From positions 1 to 45,902 of the forward strand of contig CAJAHH010000130.1 in assembly GCA_903939515.1 (NCBI GenBank): a stretch of DNA of 45,902 nucleotides. The letters are read 5' to 3'. Positions within the stretch are counted from its first letter, which is position 1. Every line of letters starts with the position of its first letter. Below the pieces are notes generated by a model, which saw nothing but the letters and a program-made list of their open reading frames with translations, made no database searches and was not told the origin of the DNA. Origin of the DNA: an uncultured Verrucomicrobiota bacterium (GTDB lineage: Bacteria; Verrucomicrobiota; Verrucomicrobiia; Limisphaerales; UBA9464). Shown one piece after another: positions 39,559 through 45,902 of the stretch. The position numbers and the translations under genes are program-made.

Positions 39559-39875
39559 AAAACAAAGAAATCTCGTTCGATGCCGAAGCTCTGGTGGCGA
39601 GTGTGGAAGCGATGGCGGACCATGTCCGCGGCGAGCGGAAGCTGACCCTCCGCAGGCGTACCCTCTTACCGAGCCCAGTGAAACCGCTCGCAGCCCAAGA
39701 CGTTTTGGAAATTCGCCAGCGGTTGAACGTCAGTCAGGCGGTATTCGCTTCCCTCCTCAATGTGTCGAGAGTCACGGCGATTAGCTGGGAGAAGGGGCGT
39801 CGACGCCCGAGCGGTGCCGCTCTGCGCCTTCTGGAATTGGCGCGACGTCGGCCCGAGGTATTTCAGGAGGTTTGA
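39555..39875 (+). CDS. XRE-family helix-turn-helix protein, HigA/MqsA-like antitoxin
   Basis: 106 aa from ATG 39555; the longer frame to 39444 begins inside the Tn3 inverted repeat and is rejected. Helix-turn-helix at about 50-100: LAAQDVLEIRQRLNVSQAVF, ASLLNVSRVTAISWEKGRRR, PSGAALRLLELARRRPEVF. This is the typical C-terminal HTH of antitoxins whose toxin gene lies upstream; here only a 29-aa ORF is found there. Probably an orphan antitoxin. Confidence 0.75.
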   Translation: MKNKEISFDAEALVASVEAMADHVRGERKLTLRRRTLLPSPVKPLAAQDVLEIRQRLNVSQAVFASLLNVSRVTAISWEKGRRRPSGAALRLLELARRRPEVFQEV

Positions 39876-40012
39876 CCTGACTCCCACTCATGAGGGGCAC
39901 CTCTGCCTTCACAGTTCGGAAAGCGGACGCTCAAGAGTGTATCAGCCAAAAAAGAACGGTTATTTTATCGGCCTGTCTGACAAGAGGGATTTTGAGTCAT
40001 TTGCCGGACCGG

Positions 40013-40447
40013 TCAAGACGTCGGAAGGAGGTGAAGCACGGCTTGCCCGCCGGGCACGAGTGCCGCGTTGATGCCGGTGTCGAACGTGGCGAACCGGCCC
40101 CCGTGCTTCACGGCAAGCGCCAGAAGGAAGTAGTCGGTGAGATTCTTGGACCCGGGCAACTGTGGGTGGTGCCTCTCATTGGTCAGAGTCAGGTCATCCG
40201 GCCAGAACTGATGACCGGGTGCCGCCATCAGGCGTGAAAGCACCCGCCGCGCTTCCACCGGGTTCCCCAGCGTTCGCGGGTACGATGGATGGCTGAGGAT
40301 GCGGAGGAAGGCATTCTCGGTTGTCGGACAGGTGGCCCAGCCTCCGGTGACAGCCTCACGTTCGAAGAAGCGCATGGCAGCGCCTTCATGCACGTGCCCG
40401 GCATCACCCAGGGCGATCAGCACGCTGGCATCCAAGAGCGTGATCAT
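40013..40447 (-). CDS. vapC: VapC PIN-domain toxin (second vapBC pair)
   Basis: 144 aa. PIN domain with D6 (TLLDASVL), E44 (TTENAFLR), D105 (NLTDYFLLALA) and D123 (ATFDTGI). It belongs to the PIN group with S/T-x-N-x-F-L-R after the first Glu. Overlaps the antitoxin gene by 4 nt at 40444-40447. Complete and probably active as an RNA-cleaving toxin. Confidence 0.88.
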   Translation of the reverse strand: MITLLDASVLIALGDAGHVHEGAAMRFFEREAVTGGWATCPTTENAFLRILSHPSYPRTLGNPVEARRVLSRLMAAPGHQFWPDDLTLTNERHHPQLPGSKNLTDYFLLALAVKHGGRFATFDTGINAALVPGGQAVLHLLPTS

Positions 40448-40737
40448 GGGCGGCGAGTGTTGGCCATCCGCTCAAGCTCCTCGTTTTCCAACGCCTCCTG
40501 GACGGCGTGAACCTGTGCCACCGTGGTGCCATGACTGCCAGACACCTTCCGGATACGGAGGATGCCAAAGGGCCCAACCTCGAACCGGGCCGGGTCTGGA
40601 TTTTCCGGTTCCATGAACGGCCGGATCTCCCGACGGAGAGCCGCTTCAACAATGGCCTTGAGCGTGGTCTTGCGACGGACCGCGAGGGTCTTGGCCTCCA
40701 TCAGAAGGTCATCAGGAAGAAATAGAGTCGTTTTCAC
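40444..40737 (-). CDS. vapB: VapB-type ribbon-helix-helix antitoxin
   Basis: 97 aa. N-terminal ribbon-helix-helix: MKTTLFLPDDLLMEAKTLAV, KTTLKAIVEAALRREI. The C-terminal part (about 50-97) would bind the PIN toxin. Note the different fold from the AbrB-type VapB at 19704, so the two pairs are unrelated acquisitions. Confidence 0.85.
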   Translation of the reverse strand: MKTTLFLPDDLLMEAKTLAVRRKTTLKAIVEAALRREIRPFMEPENPDPARFEVGPFGILRIRKVSGSHGTTVAQVHAVQEALENEELERMANTRRP

Positions 40738-40835
40738 AATATGGCTGACAGTATGGGTGTACGGCCCGCAGTCAAGCCACGGCTATTTTCAGGCTGATTT
40801 GACCAAGGGTTCGAGCTTCGCCCATTCTCGGCGGC

Positions 40836-41099
40836 ATGGGTCCCATCACCATCACGGTTCACGAGTCGGTGCCAGTGACCGTCCCGGCAGAATTGCTCGG
40901 CCAGCTCAAGGTAAAGCCCGGCGACCAACTGGAGTGGAGGGTTGACGGGGGCGAGTTGGTTGTCCGCCGGGTTCGTTCCGTGGATTCCTTGCGTGGGTGC
41001 CTCGCGTCGACGGTGGCATTCCCCGGTCTGGAGGCTGAAAAAGCCGCCGCTCGCGGGGTCGGCTACTCAAAGGCCTTGAGGTTTTGTGCCAATGTCTAG
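40836..41099 (+). CDS. AbrB-like DNA-binding protein, copy 2
   Basis: 87 aa, about 90% identical to copy 1 (9904) including about 45 nt upstream. AbrB fold in ITITVHESVPVTVPAELL and LKVKPGDQLEWRVDGGE. The stop (TAG at 41097) arises in the repeated segment. No toxin follows; downstream is an antisense secreted-protein gene. Probably an orphan antitoxin like copy 1. Confidence 0.7.
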   Translation: MGPITITVHESVPVTVPAELLGQLKVKPGDQLEWRVDGGELVVRRVRSVDSLRGCLASTVAFPGLEAEKAAARGVGYSKALRFCANV

Positions 41100-41140
41100 G
41101 GTCAGCAACTTTCCTGAAATAGGTTGGACGGACCCCCGAA
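41079..41140 (+). repeat. Diverged copy of the pre-cassette segment
   Basis: CTTGAGGTTTTGTGCC, AATGTC, GCAACTTT and TTGGACGGACC match the segments at 10141 and 18537 with scattered differences. No CPGI gene follows here, so the segment was left without its cassette. Confidence 0.65.
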
Positions 41141-41184
41141 ATCTTGATTTTGGTAGAGCCGGATTGAACCGAAGCAATCCGCCA

Positions 41185-42006
41185 CTATTTCGCCGGCTTT
41201 TCGACGACCCGCAGGAAAGCAAAGTAGTTTTTGAATCCCTCGGCGTTGGTCCAATAGAACTCTAGGACATCGGGTTGGCTCAGGGTGGCGCGCCCTTGGT
41301 CCCAAGCGCTTAAGGCACCCGTGAACACCAACCGGTCGCCCTCAACAGTGAAACGCCCCGTCCCCCCGACTCCGGTGCGATAGGTGCCGTTGGCTACGAG
41401 CTCGAGCGACTGCCCGTTCTTGGGGTCGAGCCATTGGCCTGCCAAGGACTTCGCCGTGGCCGCGGGTCTCGAGGCGTCAGGTTTCTTCCGCGATTCAGCA
41501 TCTTCAAAGCGTTCACCCGAAAGACGGATCGTGAGGGTTGAAACCCGTCCCTCGGCGACCAAAAAACTCAACGCGTACGGACCGCTTTCGACCTCATAGG
41601 CGCCATACACGATGCGCCCCCCGGGGAATCGCTCGCGGACCTTTTCCAACGTATCGCCAGGACCGATCCCGCAGGCTAGGCGAACCGGTGTCTGCAAGGT
41701 CACGGACCTAATCTCCGTGCCCTGGGTATTGAACATTACGCGGAACTCCGAATAGGTGAGGCCGCCGCCGAAGAACCGGTTGTCACTCTTGGGTTTTCCG
41801 AACTTCCGGAGCAGCTCCTCGGAACCCATGGACAGTCGCAACGGAATCGATAGGGGTTCTACCCGTGACGTTTTCTCGGCGTCGCTTTGGGAGGAGAGTA
41901 GGGTTTGTGCATTTCCAGGTCCGGGCGGAGTCTTGGCCTGAGATTCAGCCCTAAGACAGCAACTGCAGCACAAAAGCCAAAGGACTGGGGAGGCGATGGT
42001 TTTCAT
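41185..42006 (-). CDS. Secreted hypothetical protein
   Basis: 273 aa, ATG at 42006. The N-terminus has a signal peptide or lipoprotein signal (VLWLLCCSCCLRAES). The middle (LSMGSEELLRKFGKPKSDNR, TLQTPVRLACGIGPGDTLEK) looks like a small β/α module of the kind found in periplasmic BamE/SmpA-like proteins. The C-terminal 75 residues (LAGQWLDPKNGQSLELVANG, GTGRFTVEGDRLVF) resemble a lipocalin-like β-domain. No family can be named. It stands alone. Confidence 0.6.
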   Translation of the reverse strand: MKTIASPVLWLLCCSCCLRAESQAKTPPGPGNAQTLLSSQSDAEKTSRVEPLSIPLRLSMGSEELLRKFGKPKSDNRFFGGGLTYSEFRVMFNTQGTEIRSVTLQTPVRLACGIGPGDTLEKVRERFPGGRIVYGAYEVESGPYALSFLVAEGRVSTLTIRLSGERFEDAESRKKPDASRPAATAKSLAGQWLDPKNGQSLELVANGTYRTGVGGTGRFTVEGDRLVFTGALSAWDQGRATLSQPDVLEFYWTNAEGFKNYFAFLRVVEKPAK

Positions 42007-42321
42007 GGATTTCGCCCGGCGTGACCGGAAGTGAAGGAGGTGTGGAACTCCTTCACCTTGGCGATTTCTTAGACAGCTCCCACAACCGAGTCGAGAGGAT
42101 TTGGTTGGTCCAAACCGCGGTCCCCACGCCTGAGTCTTCCGCTCGCTCCACTCGCTACCAACTCAGGCTCCGCAGCCGCTCCGCTCCAACCGCCTCCGGC
42201 GACGCTTTGAGCTCACCGACCTGAACTGAGGGACGCTCCTGCGCCGCCCTGCCGGGTGACGCCAAGAAAATTGTCCATTGCTTCTTGAAAACCAGTGGGA
42301 GCGGTGGTCTCAGTTTAACTC
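42007..42321. other. Intergenic stretch, nothing firm
   Basis: About 315 nt. It holds only short frames and CGCTCC-rich simple sequence near 42140-42190. Confidence 0.4.
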
Positions 42322-42633
42322 ATGGACATCACGGTGCGCCTGACTCCGGACTCCTTGCGCAGGTTGGAAAACTTCGCAGTGGAGTGGGGATTTAGCCAAT
42401 CTGAGGCAGTCGATGTCCTCTTCCTACACGGACTCAACGCCCTTGGCGGGGCAAAAGCTTCTATCGGTACCGTTCCTTTGCCCCCTTCCGTTCCGAAGTA
42501 CCCATCGGGTCTCCTATCGGGTCCCATGTGCTATGTGTGCGGCGGACGGCGGTTGCAGCGCCATGGGCAATATGATTTCAAATGCCTGGATTGTTCGGAA
42601 CAACACGAGCGCAACAATCCTCCAGCGCCTTAG
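42322..42633 (+). CDS. Small ribbon-helix-helix plus zinc-ribbon protein
   Basis: 103 aa, ATG at 42322. The N-terminal roughly 40 residues (MDITVRLTPDSLRRLENFAV, FSQSEAVDVLFLHGLNAL) form a ribbon-helix-helix as in CopG-type regulators. The C-terminal part has CYVCGGRRL (C-x2-C) and FKCLDC (C-x2-C), a four-Cys zinc ribbon. The combination suggests a DNA-binding regulator or antitoxin-like protein. No partner gene is visible next to it. Confidence 0.55.
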   Translation: MDITVRLTPDSLRRLENFAVEWGFSQSEAVDVLFLHGLNALGGAKASIGTVPLPPSVPKYPSGLLSGPMCYVCGGRRLQRHGQYDFKCLDCSEQHERNNPPAP

Positions 42634-42829
42634 GGCACTGCTTGAAAACCGAGCTGAAACACGACTCGGAAGCTAACCGGTAAGCCCGAACGGCGACCTC
42701 AGTCCTGTGGGCAACTGTCGGCACTGCCCCTCATCGTAGCGCTCCGCGACCGGCCCTCTCGCAGCCCGTTTGGCGAAATGCCCTGAAATAGATTGGACGG
42801 CTTTTAGATTAGATGCGCTACTTAACTAG

Positions 42830-43039
42830 ATGAATGTCATCGCGCACTTTTCTCCGCGGGGTTGTGGTCAAGGCCTCTGCCCCGGAATCGTGGTTACCGA
42901 CCGCGGAACTGTCCTTGTCCAAGGGCTTGTTCTTCCGGTAGCTGACAAATCGAAGCTAACGATCCCTTCCCACGAGGACGTGGTGGAGATCCCCCTAGGG
43001 GTTTTTGACGACCTTTTAAGGCAATATCAGGGGCGTTAG
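42830..43039 (+). CDS. Small CPGI-motif protein, copy 3 (diverged)
   Basis: 69 aa, ATG at 42830; preceded by the short conserved core AATAGATTGGACGG at 42787. About 65% identical to the other copies: PRGCGQGLCPGIVVT, TVLVQGLVLP, HEDVVEIPLGVFDDLL. The C-x4-C, the VLVQG core and the EIP..VFDDLL tail are strictly kept, which indicates selection at the protein level over some time. Followed by structured DNA and its membrane partner. Confidence 0.75.
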   Translation: MNVIAHFSPRGCGQGLCPGIVVTDRGTVLVQGLVLPVADKSKLTIPSHEDVVEIPLGVFDDLLRQYQGR

Positions 43040-43045
43040 AACGCT

Positions 43046-43117
43046 ACAGTTCCTAAAGGTCCCCTGCCCTTCTTCCGAAGGAACATCAAGCGCCGAGTGG
43101 ACTGTGTCCTTCGGCGC
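43046..43117 (+). promoter_or_regulatory. Structured intergenic element after small-protein gene, copy 3
   Basis: CCTTC (43068-43072) pairs with GAAGG (43077-43081). GCGCCGAG (43090-43097) pairs with TTCGGCGC (43110-43117) with one terminal G-T. Compared with copies 1 and 2 (ACGCCGAC/GTCGGCGT), the outer A-T pair is replaced by G-C at both bases and the inner C-G by G-T, so the stem is conserved while the sequence drifts. Confidence 0.6.
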
Positions 43118-43140
43118 ATTTCTGTATTTACGGAAGTACG

Positions 43141-43632
43141 ATGGTGAATTGGCTTTCCTGGACTGGTTCGATGACGTTGTCCGACGGCGTGGCTTTGGCT
43201 GGGTTTCTCACCGCGTTGATTGGCCTTGGAATCAACGCGTACCAGGTGCGGTTGTTGATTCGTCAGCTCCGGTTGGATGCCATGCTTCGGCTTGCTGAAT
43301 CGAGCAGACGATTTGCAACCGTTGGCATCGACCGCCCCGAATTGTGGGACTTGGTGGGGTCTAAGGAATCAAAAAGCGGCCCGGAACTAGTTCTCCGATG
43401 CCGCTTCATCCAACTCTGGTTGAACCATGTGGTCGTCGTCTGGAAGTGTTGGCGCAGCGGCATGATGGACTCGTCCGACTGGGAAACGTGTTGCCGAGAT
43501 ATCGAATCAATTCTTTCTCTTCCAGCCGTGCGGGTAGAGTGGTTTCGCGTCCAAGGGTTCTACCCGCTCAGGTTTCAAGCAGACATGGCTCGCCTCTGCT
43601 TTCGAGTTGGTAAAGCCGACGCTGATAAGTGA
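43141..43632 (+). CDS. Membrane-anchored partner of the small CPGI protein, copy 3
   Basis: 163 aa, ATG at 43141. Same build as 18943-19428: N-terminal helix (VALAGFLTALIGLGINAYQ), basic RLLIRQLRLDA, then RPELWDLVG, LWLNHVVVVWKCWRSGMM, WETCCRDIE and LPAVRVEWFRVQGFYP. About 45-50% identical to copy 2 overall, with Trp, Cys and Arg positions kept. Ends 17 nt before the second Tn3 miniature element. Confidence 0.7.
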   Translation: MVNWLSWTGSMTLSDGVALAGFLTALIGLGINAYQVRLLIRQLRLDAMLRLAESSRRFATVGIDRPELWDLVGSKESKSGPELVLRCRFIQLWLNHVVVVWKCWRSGMMDSSDWETCCRDIESILSLPAVRVEWFRVQGFYPLRFQADMARLCFRVGKADADK

Positions 43633-43648
43633 ATCTGCCAGAAAAGAA

Positions 43649-44356
43649 GGGGGTACATCTCTAATGGTTAAAAATTGTACGCTAAGCCATTTTTGGCTGC
43701 GGTTTTCCCAGGAAAACGCGTGATTCGCCTCAGGACGGGCTTTGTTTGGCCCGGAAGGAGACGGCAACGGGCAGTTCTGCTCTCATTCCGCTCAGTCCCC
43801 TGCCCTTTTTTTCCTGGCAGGCGCTGAAGCGGAATATCAAAGGCATCCATCTGACCGTTCGGCGAAGCTGAGGAATGCCATGGCGAGATCTTCTGTCTTT
43901 AGCTCAGCGCACGCAGCTGCTGGCGCTTCCAACAAGCCTTCCTGACCTCGAAGAGTTCTACACGTTGACCCCGACTGACCGGGAATTCGTGGCCGCTCGG
44001 CGGACCCCGACCAATCGGCTGGGTATCGCAGTTCAACTTTGCTTTCTACGCCATCCGGGGCGGGCATGGATTCCGAAGGAAGCCCTCCCCATGGGGTTGC
44101 TCCGTTACATCGCGTCGCAAATCGAGGTTACCACCAATAACTTTGAGTCCTACGCAGACCGTGATGAAACCCGCCGCGAGCACCTGGCTGACCTACTCGT
44201 GGAGCTTGGTCTGAGGACACTAGGCAGCTGCGACTACTGTTGGCCAAAGGATACCGGTCTGGGACGCCGGAAACTGCGTCCCCTGGGAGTCCGCAGGTCG
44301 TCCCTATTTCAACGAGTCCTTAGCGTACAATTTTTAACCATTAGAGAGGCACCCCC
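43649..44356. mobile_element. Tn3-derived inverted-repeat miniature element, copy 2
   Basis: 708 bp with 38-bp ends at 43649-43686 (GGGGGTACATCTC... to GCTAAG) and 44319-44356, differing at two positions. Inside, the DUF4158 transposase N-terminus is longer than in copy 1: MPWRDLLSLAQRTQLLALP (from 43875), FYTLTPTDREFVAARR, then IEVTTNNFESYADRDETRRE and HLADLLVELGL. No catalytic domain. It seems to be closer to the ancestral form, copy 1 being a further deletion derivative. Confidence 0.85.
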
Positions 44357-44534
44357 CTATCACCGGGATAGCTTGTGGACTGGCCTTGCCTTGCGAGGTT
44401 GGGAGAGTCTAAGCTGGCGTGCTATCCGTGGGGTTGTATGGCTCGTTCCATGTCGCTGTCTGAACAGCTTTCGCGCACCGCCGGTGTCGGGCGAGATTTC
44501 GCCAGCACTCATTGGAGCGTCGTGATCCTCGCTG

Positions 44535-44602
44535 GTCTGTGGCTCCCGCCGCACCCAACGCAACACCCACTTCAAAGCAGCTGGTTTTGACCGTCCGCTG
44601 AC
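44535..44602. mobile_element. Right-end remnant of the IS21-like MITE
   Basis: GGCTCCCGCCGCACCCAACG, then CACTTCAAAG and TTGACCGTCCGCTGACA match the right half of the element at 2603-2737 with several differences. The left end is missing. The rest of 44357-44702 holds no firm feature. Confidence 0.55.
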
Positions 44603-44702
44603 ACTGAGGCCACCAGTAAATCAAAGTTGTTCTCCTGAACAACCTCGACTGTGTCGAAGACGCGGGAGATTTCCATTCTACCGTTTGTGTGGGACAGCTG
44701 AT

Positions 44703-45107
44703 TCAGTTTGCGCTCGGTGGATATTCCTTTAGCCACTTATCAGGTTCGTTTCCTAAATCTTTTCCTGTGGTGGCGCGTAGGCGAGCAACTATTTCTGCTA
44801 TTGCGTTGGAGCGCGCCGATTCAACCACCCTGTCTAGCTGTGTGCCGGTCACTTGTTTTGAACCAGACGGATAGTAGATCAATACGTATTCCAACTGTCC
44901 CGATAGCTTGTGTGGGTCTGTGGTCGAATTCGCTAACACCTTCATCCCATCGAAGATTCTGACTTGTCCATCAGCAAAGGCGACTCTCAGCTTAAGTGTG
45001 GTGTATTTAATTGCGAATATGACGGCCACGATGGAGACTGCTACGAGTGATGAATACAGCACAAACCTAATGCGATTATCGTTTGGCGTGTTTGTTGTCG
45101 TTGCCAT
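44703..45107 (-). CDS. Membrane-anchored candidate immunity protein of the second RHS tip
   Basis: 134 aa from ATG 45107, 17 nt after the RHS stop; the longer frame to 45170 overlaps the toxin. One N-terminal transmembrane helix (FVLYSSLVAVSIVAVIFAI) followed by a soluble domain (VAFADGQVRIFDGMKVL; LEYVLIYYPSGSKQV; AIAEIVARLRATTGKDLG). With most of the protein outside the cytoplasm, it would suit a toxin acting in the periplasm or on the wall. Inferred from position only. Confidence 0.6.
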   Translation of the reverse strand: MATTTNTPNDNRIRFVLYSSLVAVSIVAVIFAIKYTTLKLRVAFADGQVRIFDGMKVLANSTTDPHKLSGQLEYVLIYYPSGSKQVTGTQLDRVVESARSNAIAEIVARLRATTGKDLGNEPDKWLKEYPPSAN

Positions 45108-45124
45108 GCGAATATTATTGTGGG

Positions 45125-45901
45125 CTAATTGCAATCGAGACCGCAGTTTTTTGCTGCTTCTTTCCCCCAATCCTTGCAGTTATATTTAAATTTGCTGTAT
45201 GGTTTGGTGGGTGGATTTATCTTAATGCAATCTTGGATTTCAGCATCTGTTGCTGTGTCTGCTGGTTTTCCTGCGCCACTACCAAACTTCAATGAGCCGG
45301 TCTTTTTGCACGGTTTGCAACTGTTTGGGTCGAAGTGTTTCTCGGATGCAGTCCCGCCAGTACCGAAGCCCCAGCCCCATTTATTGCCTTCACTATCGAC
45401 ATGTTGCAGATACGAATGTTCTCCACCCAGCGCGTTTCCAATCATAGTTGGAAAGTCGAAATTGCCGTCCTTCTGTAAGTCTCGCTGGCAGAGAGAGAAC
45501 CCTTGAGGATATTGCTGTGGTTTTGGTTTAAAGTAATACGGGACGCTAGGTGGTACTATTAGAGGCCAAATTGGAACGCCGTTGTAGGTCAAGCCGAGTG
45601 GATCAAAACGCACGATCGGATTGTTACCAACGAAGCTGTACAAATTCAGACCGCCGCGTTCCCCGATGGGATCCCTATTTATCCACGTGCCCAAGAGTGG
45701 GTGGTAGTAGCGGTAACGGACCTGGTAGAGTCCGGATTCGCTATCCCAGCGGTAGGCGGCAAACCGGGTTTCCCAGTTGTAGGAGGAGCTGCTTTGGACG
45801 ACGAAGCTGGCATTCATCACCCGGCTCGTTCCGAAGGCGTTGTAGCCGTAGCGTTCCTGCACCGTGCCTGAGGTGTTGATGATGGACGTCACATTGACCA
45901 G
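45125..45901 (-). CDS. RHS repeat protein, C-terminal part with Cys-rich toxin tip (5' end outside window)
   Basis: Frame open at the window edge. The core ends at DPIGERGGLNLYSFVGNNPI then RFDPLGL, after which about 150 residues form the tip. It has two features of permuted papain-like (LRAT/NlpC-type) enzymes: a His block GGEHSYLQHVDSEGN followed by WGWGFGTGG, and near the C-terminus YNCKDWGKEAAKNCGLDC, where Asn-Cys would be the nucleophile. Other Cys occur in LCQRD and CKPCKKTG. This fold assignment is a proposal. The core is nearly identical to that at the left end; the tip is different. Confidence 0.85.
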   Translation of the reverse strand: MVNVTSIINTSGTVQERYGYNAFGTSRVMNASFVVQSSSSYNWETRFAAYRWDSESGLYQVRYRYYHPLLGTWINRDPIGERGGLNLYSFVGNNPIVRFDPLGLTYNGVPIWPLIVPPSVPYYFKPKPQQYPQGFSLCQRDLQKDGNFDFPTMIGNALGGEHSYLQHVDSEGNKWGWGFGTGGTASEKHFDPNSCKPCKKTGSLKFGSGAGKPADTATDAEIQDCIKINPPTKPYSKFKYNCKDWGKEAAKNCGLDCN

Positions 45902-45902
45902 G
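45660..45902 (-). repeat. RHS core repeat, inverted copy of 1-240
   Basis: The last roughly 240 nt are the reverse complement of the first roughly 240 nt, with only a few mismatches, all near the inner end. Identity stops around the RDP(L/I)GER codons, just where RHS tips begin. The window is thus flanked by a long inverted repeat. Confidence 0.9.

Noticed and set aside
43649-44356. 5-bp target duplication around the Tn3 miniature element
   Set aside because: Flanks (AAGAA before, CTATC after) do not match, so no duplication can be claimed.

Overview
The window looks like an accessory region of a large bacterial genome, most likely from the Verrucomicrobiota/Planctomycetota group. The clues are a prepilin-like protein with a C-terminal H-x9-DG-type motif, RHS cassettes, IS66/IS4/Tn3-type elements, and a very high density of small toxin-antitoxin-like genes. 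The phylum is an inference. There is no rRNA, no complete tRNA, no CRISPR array and no housekeeping operon. Both ends of the window are nearly identical RHS core sequence in inverted orientation, so the window is probably bounded by a genomic repeat.

Layout. 1-1.1 kb: 3' end of an RHS polymorphic toxin with a small membrane protein as candidate immunity. 1.5-6.9 kb: a PD-(D/E)XK-like protein, a miniature transposon, a helicase-nuclease followed by a possible ADP-ribosyltransferase-fold protein, and a small membrane protein. 6.8-8.8 kb: a tRNA 3' remnant (probable attachment site) read into the end of an HNH endonuclease gene, then a tyrosine integrase. 9.0-12 kb: an ART toxin with a 57-aa partner, an AbrB-like protein, a repeated small-protein cassette, and an AAA/DUF4143 ATPase interrupted by one amber codon. 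12-17.5 kb: an intact three-component ABC (ABC-3C) conflict system inside a wrecked type I restriction operon (hsdM-hsdS fusion, then ABC-3C genes, then an hsdR stub). 17.6-21 kb: WD40 remnant, second copy of the small-protein cassette with its membrane partner, VapBC, and a hairpin-led gene pair that recurs later. 21.7-27.6 kb: a lower-GC cluster of a secreted eight-cysteine peptide, an anchored protein, a MauE/DoxX-like membrane protein, two glycosyltransferases, one unknown and a prepilin-like protein. 27.9-35.6 kb: a nest of transposons. 35.6-45.9 kb: second copy of the hairpin-led pair, a DUF3883 remnant, a toxin-antitoxin-SecB chaperone operon, two Tn3-derived miniature elements, an HTH gene, VapBC, a second AbrB copy, a secreted protein, a ribbon-helix-helix/zinc-ribbon protein, the third small-protein cassette, and a second RHS tip with its candidate immunity gene.

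The best resolved structure is the transposon nest. An IS66-family element (27915-35586, 8-bp target duplication GTTCAAAG) carries an IS4-family element inserted in its left terminal repeat (9-bp duplication GCGGTGAAC). It also carries a recombinase-in-trio (RIT) element inserted in its transposase gene (6-bp duplication AAAGAA). Three candidates stand out as less described biology: the secreted Cys-rich peptide/glycosyltransferase/MauE cluster; the three-copy cassette of a PRGC..CPGI small protein and a membrane partner with a covarying intergenic hairpin; and the helicase-nuclease plus HG-motif protein pair.

How the genes work together: most act as short self-contained modules (toxin+antitoxin, toxin+immunity, effector+ATPase, transposase+ends), with ATGA overlaps showing translational coupling in at least eight places. 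Repeated modules (RHS core, AbrB gene, small-protein cassette, hairpin-led pair, Tn3 miniature element, IS21-like ends) suggest growth by repeated local duplication and insertion.
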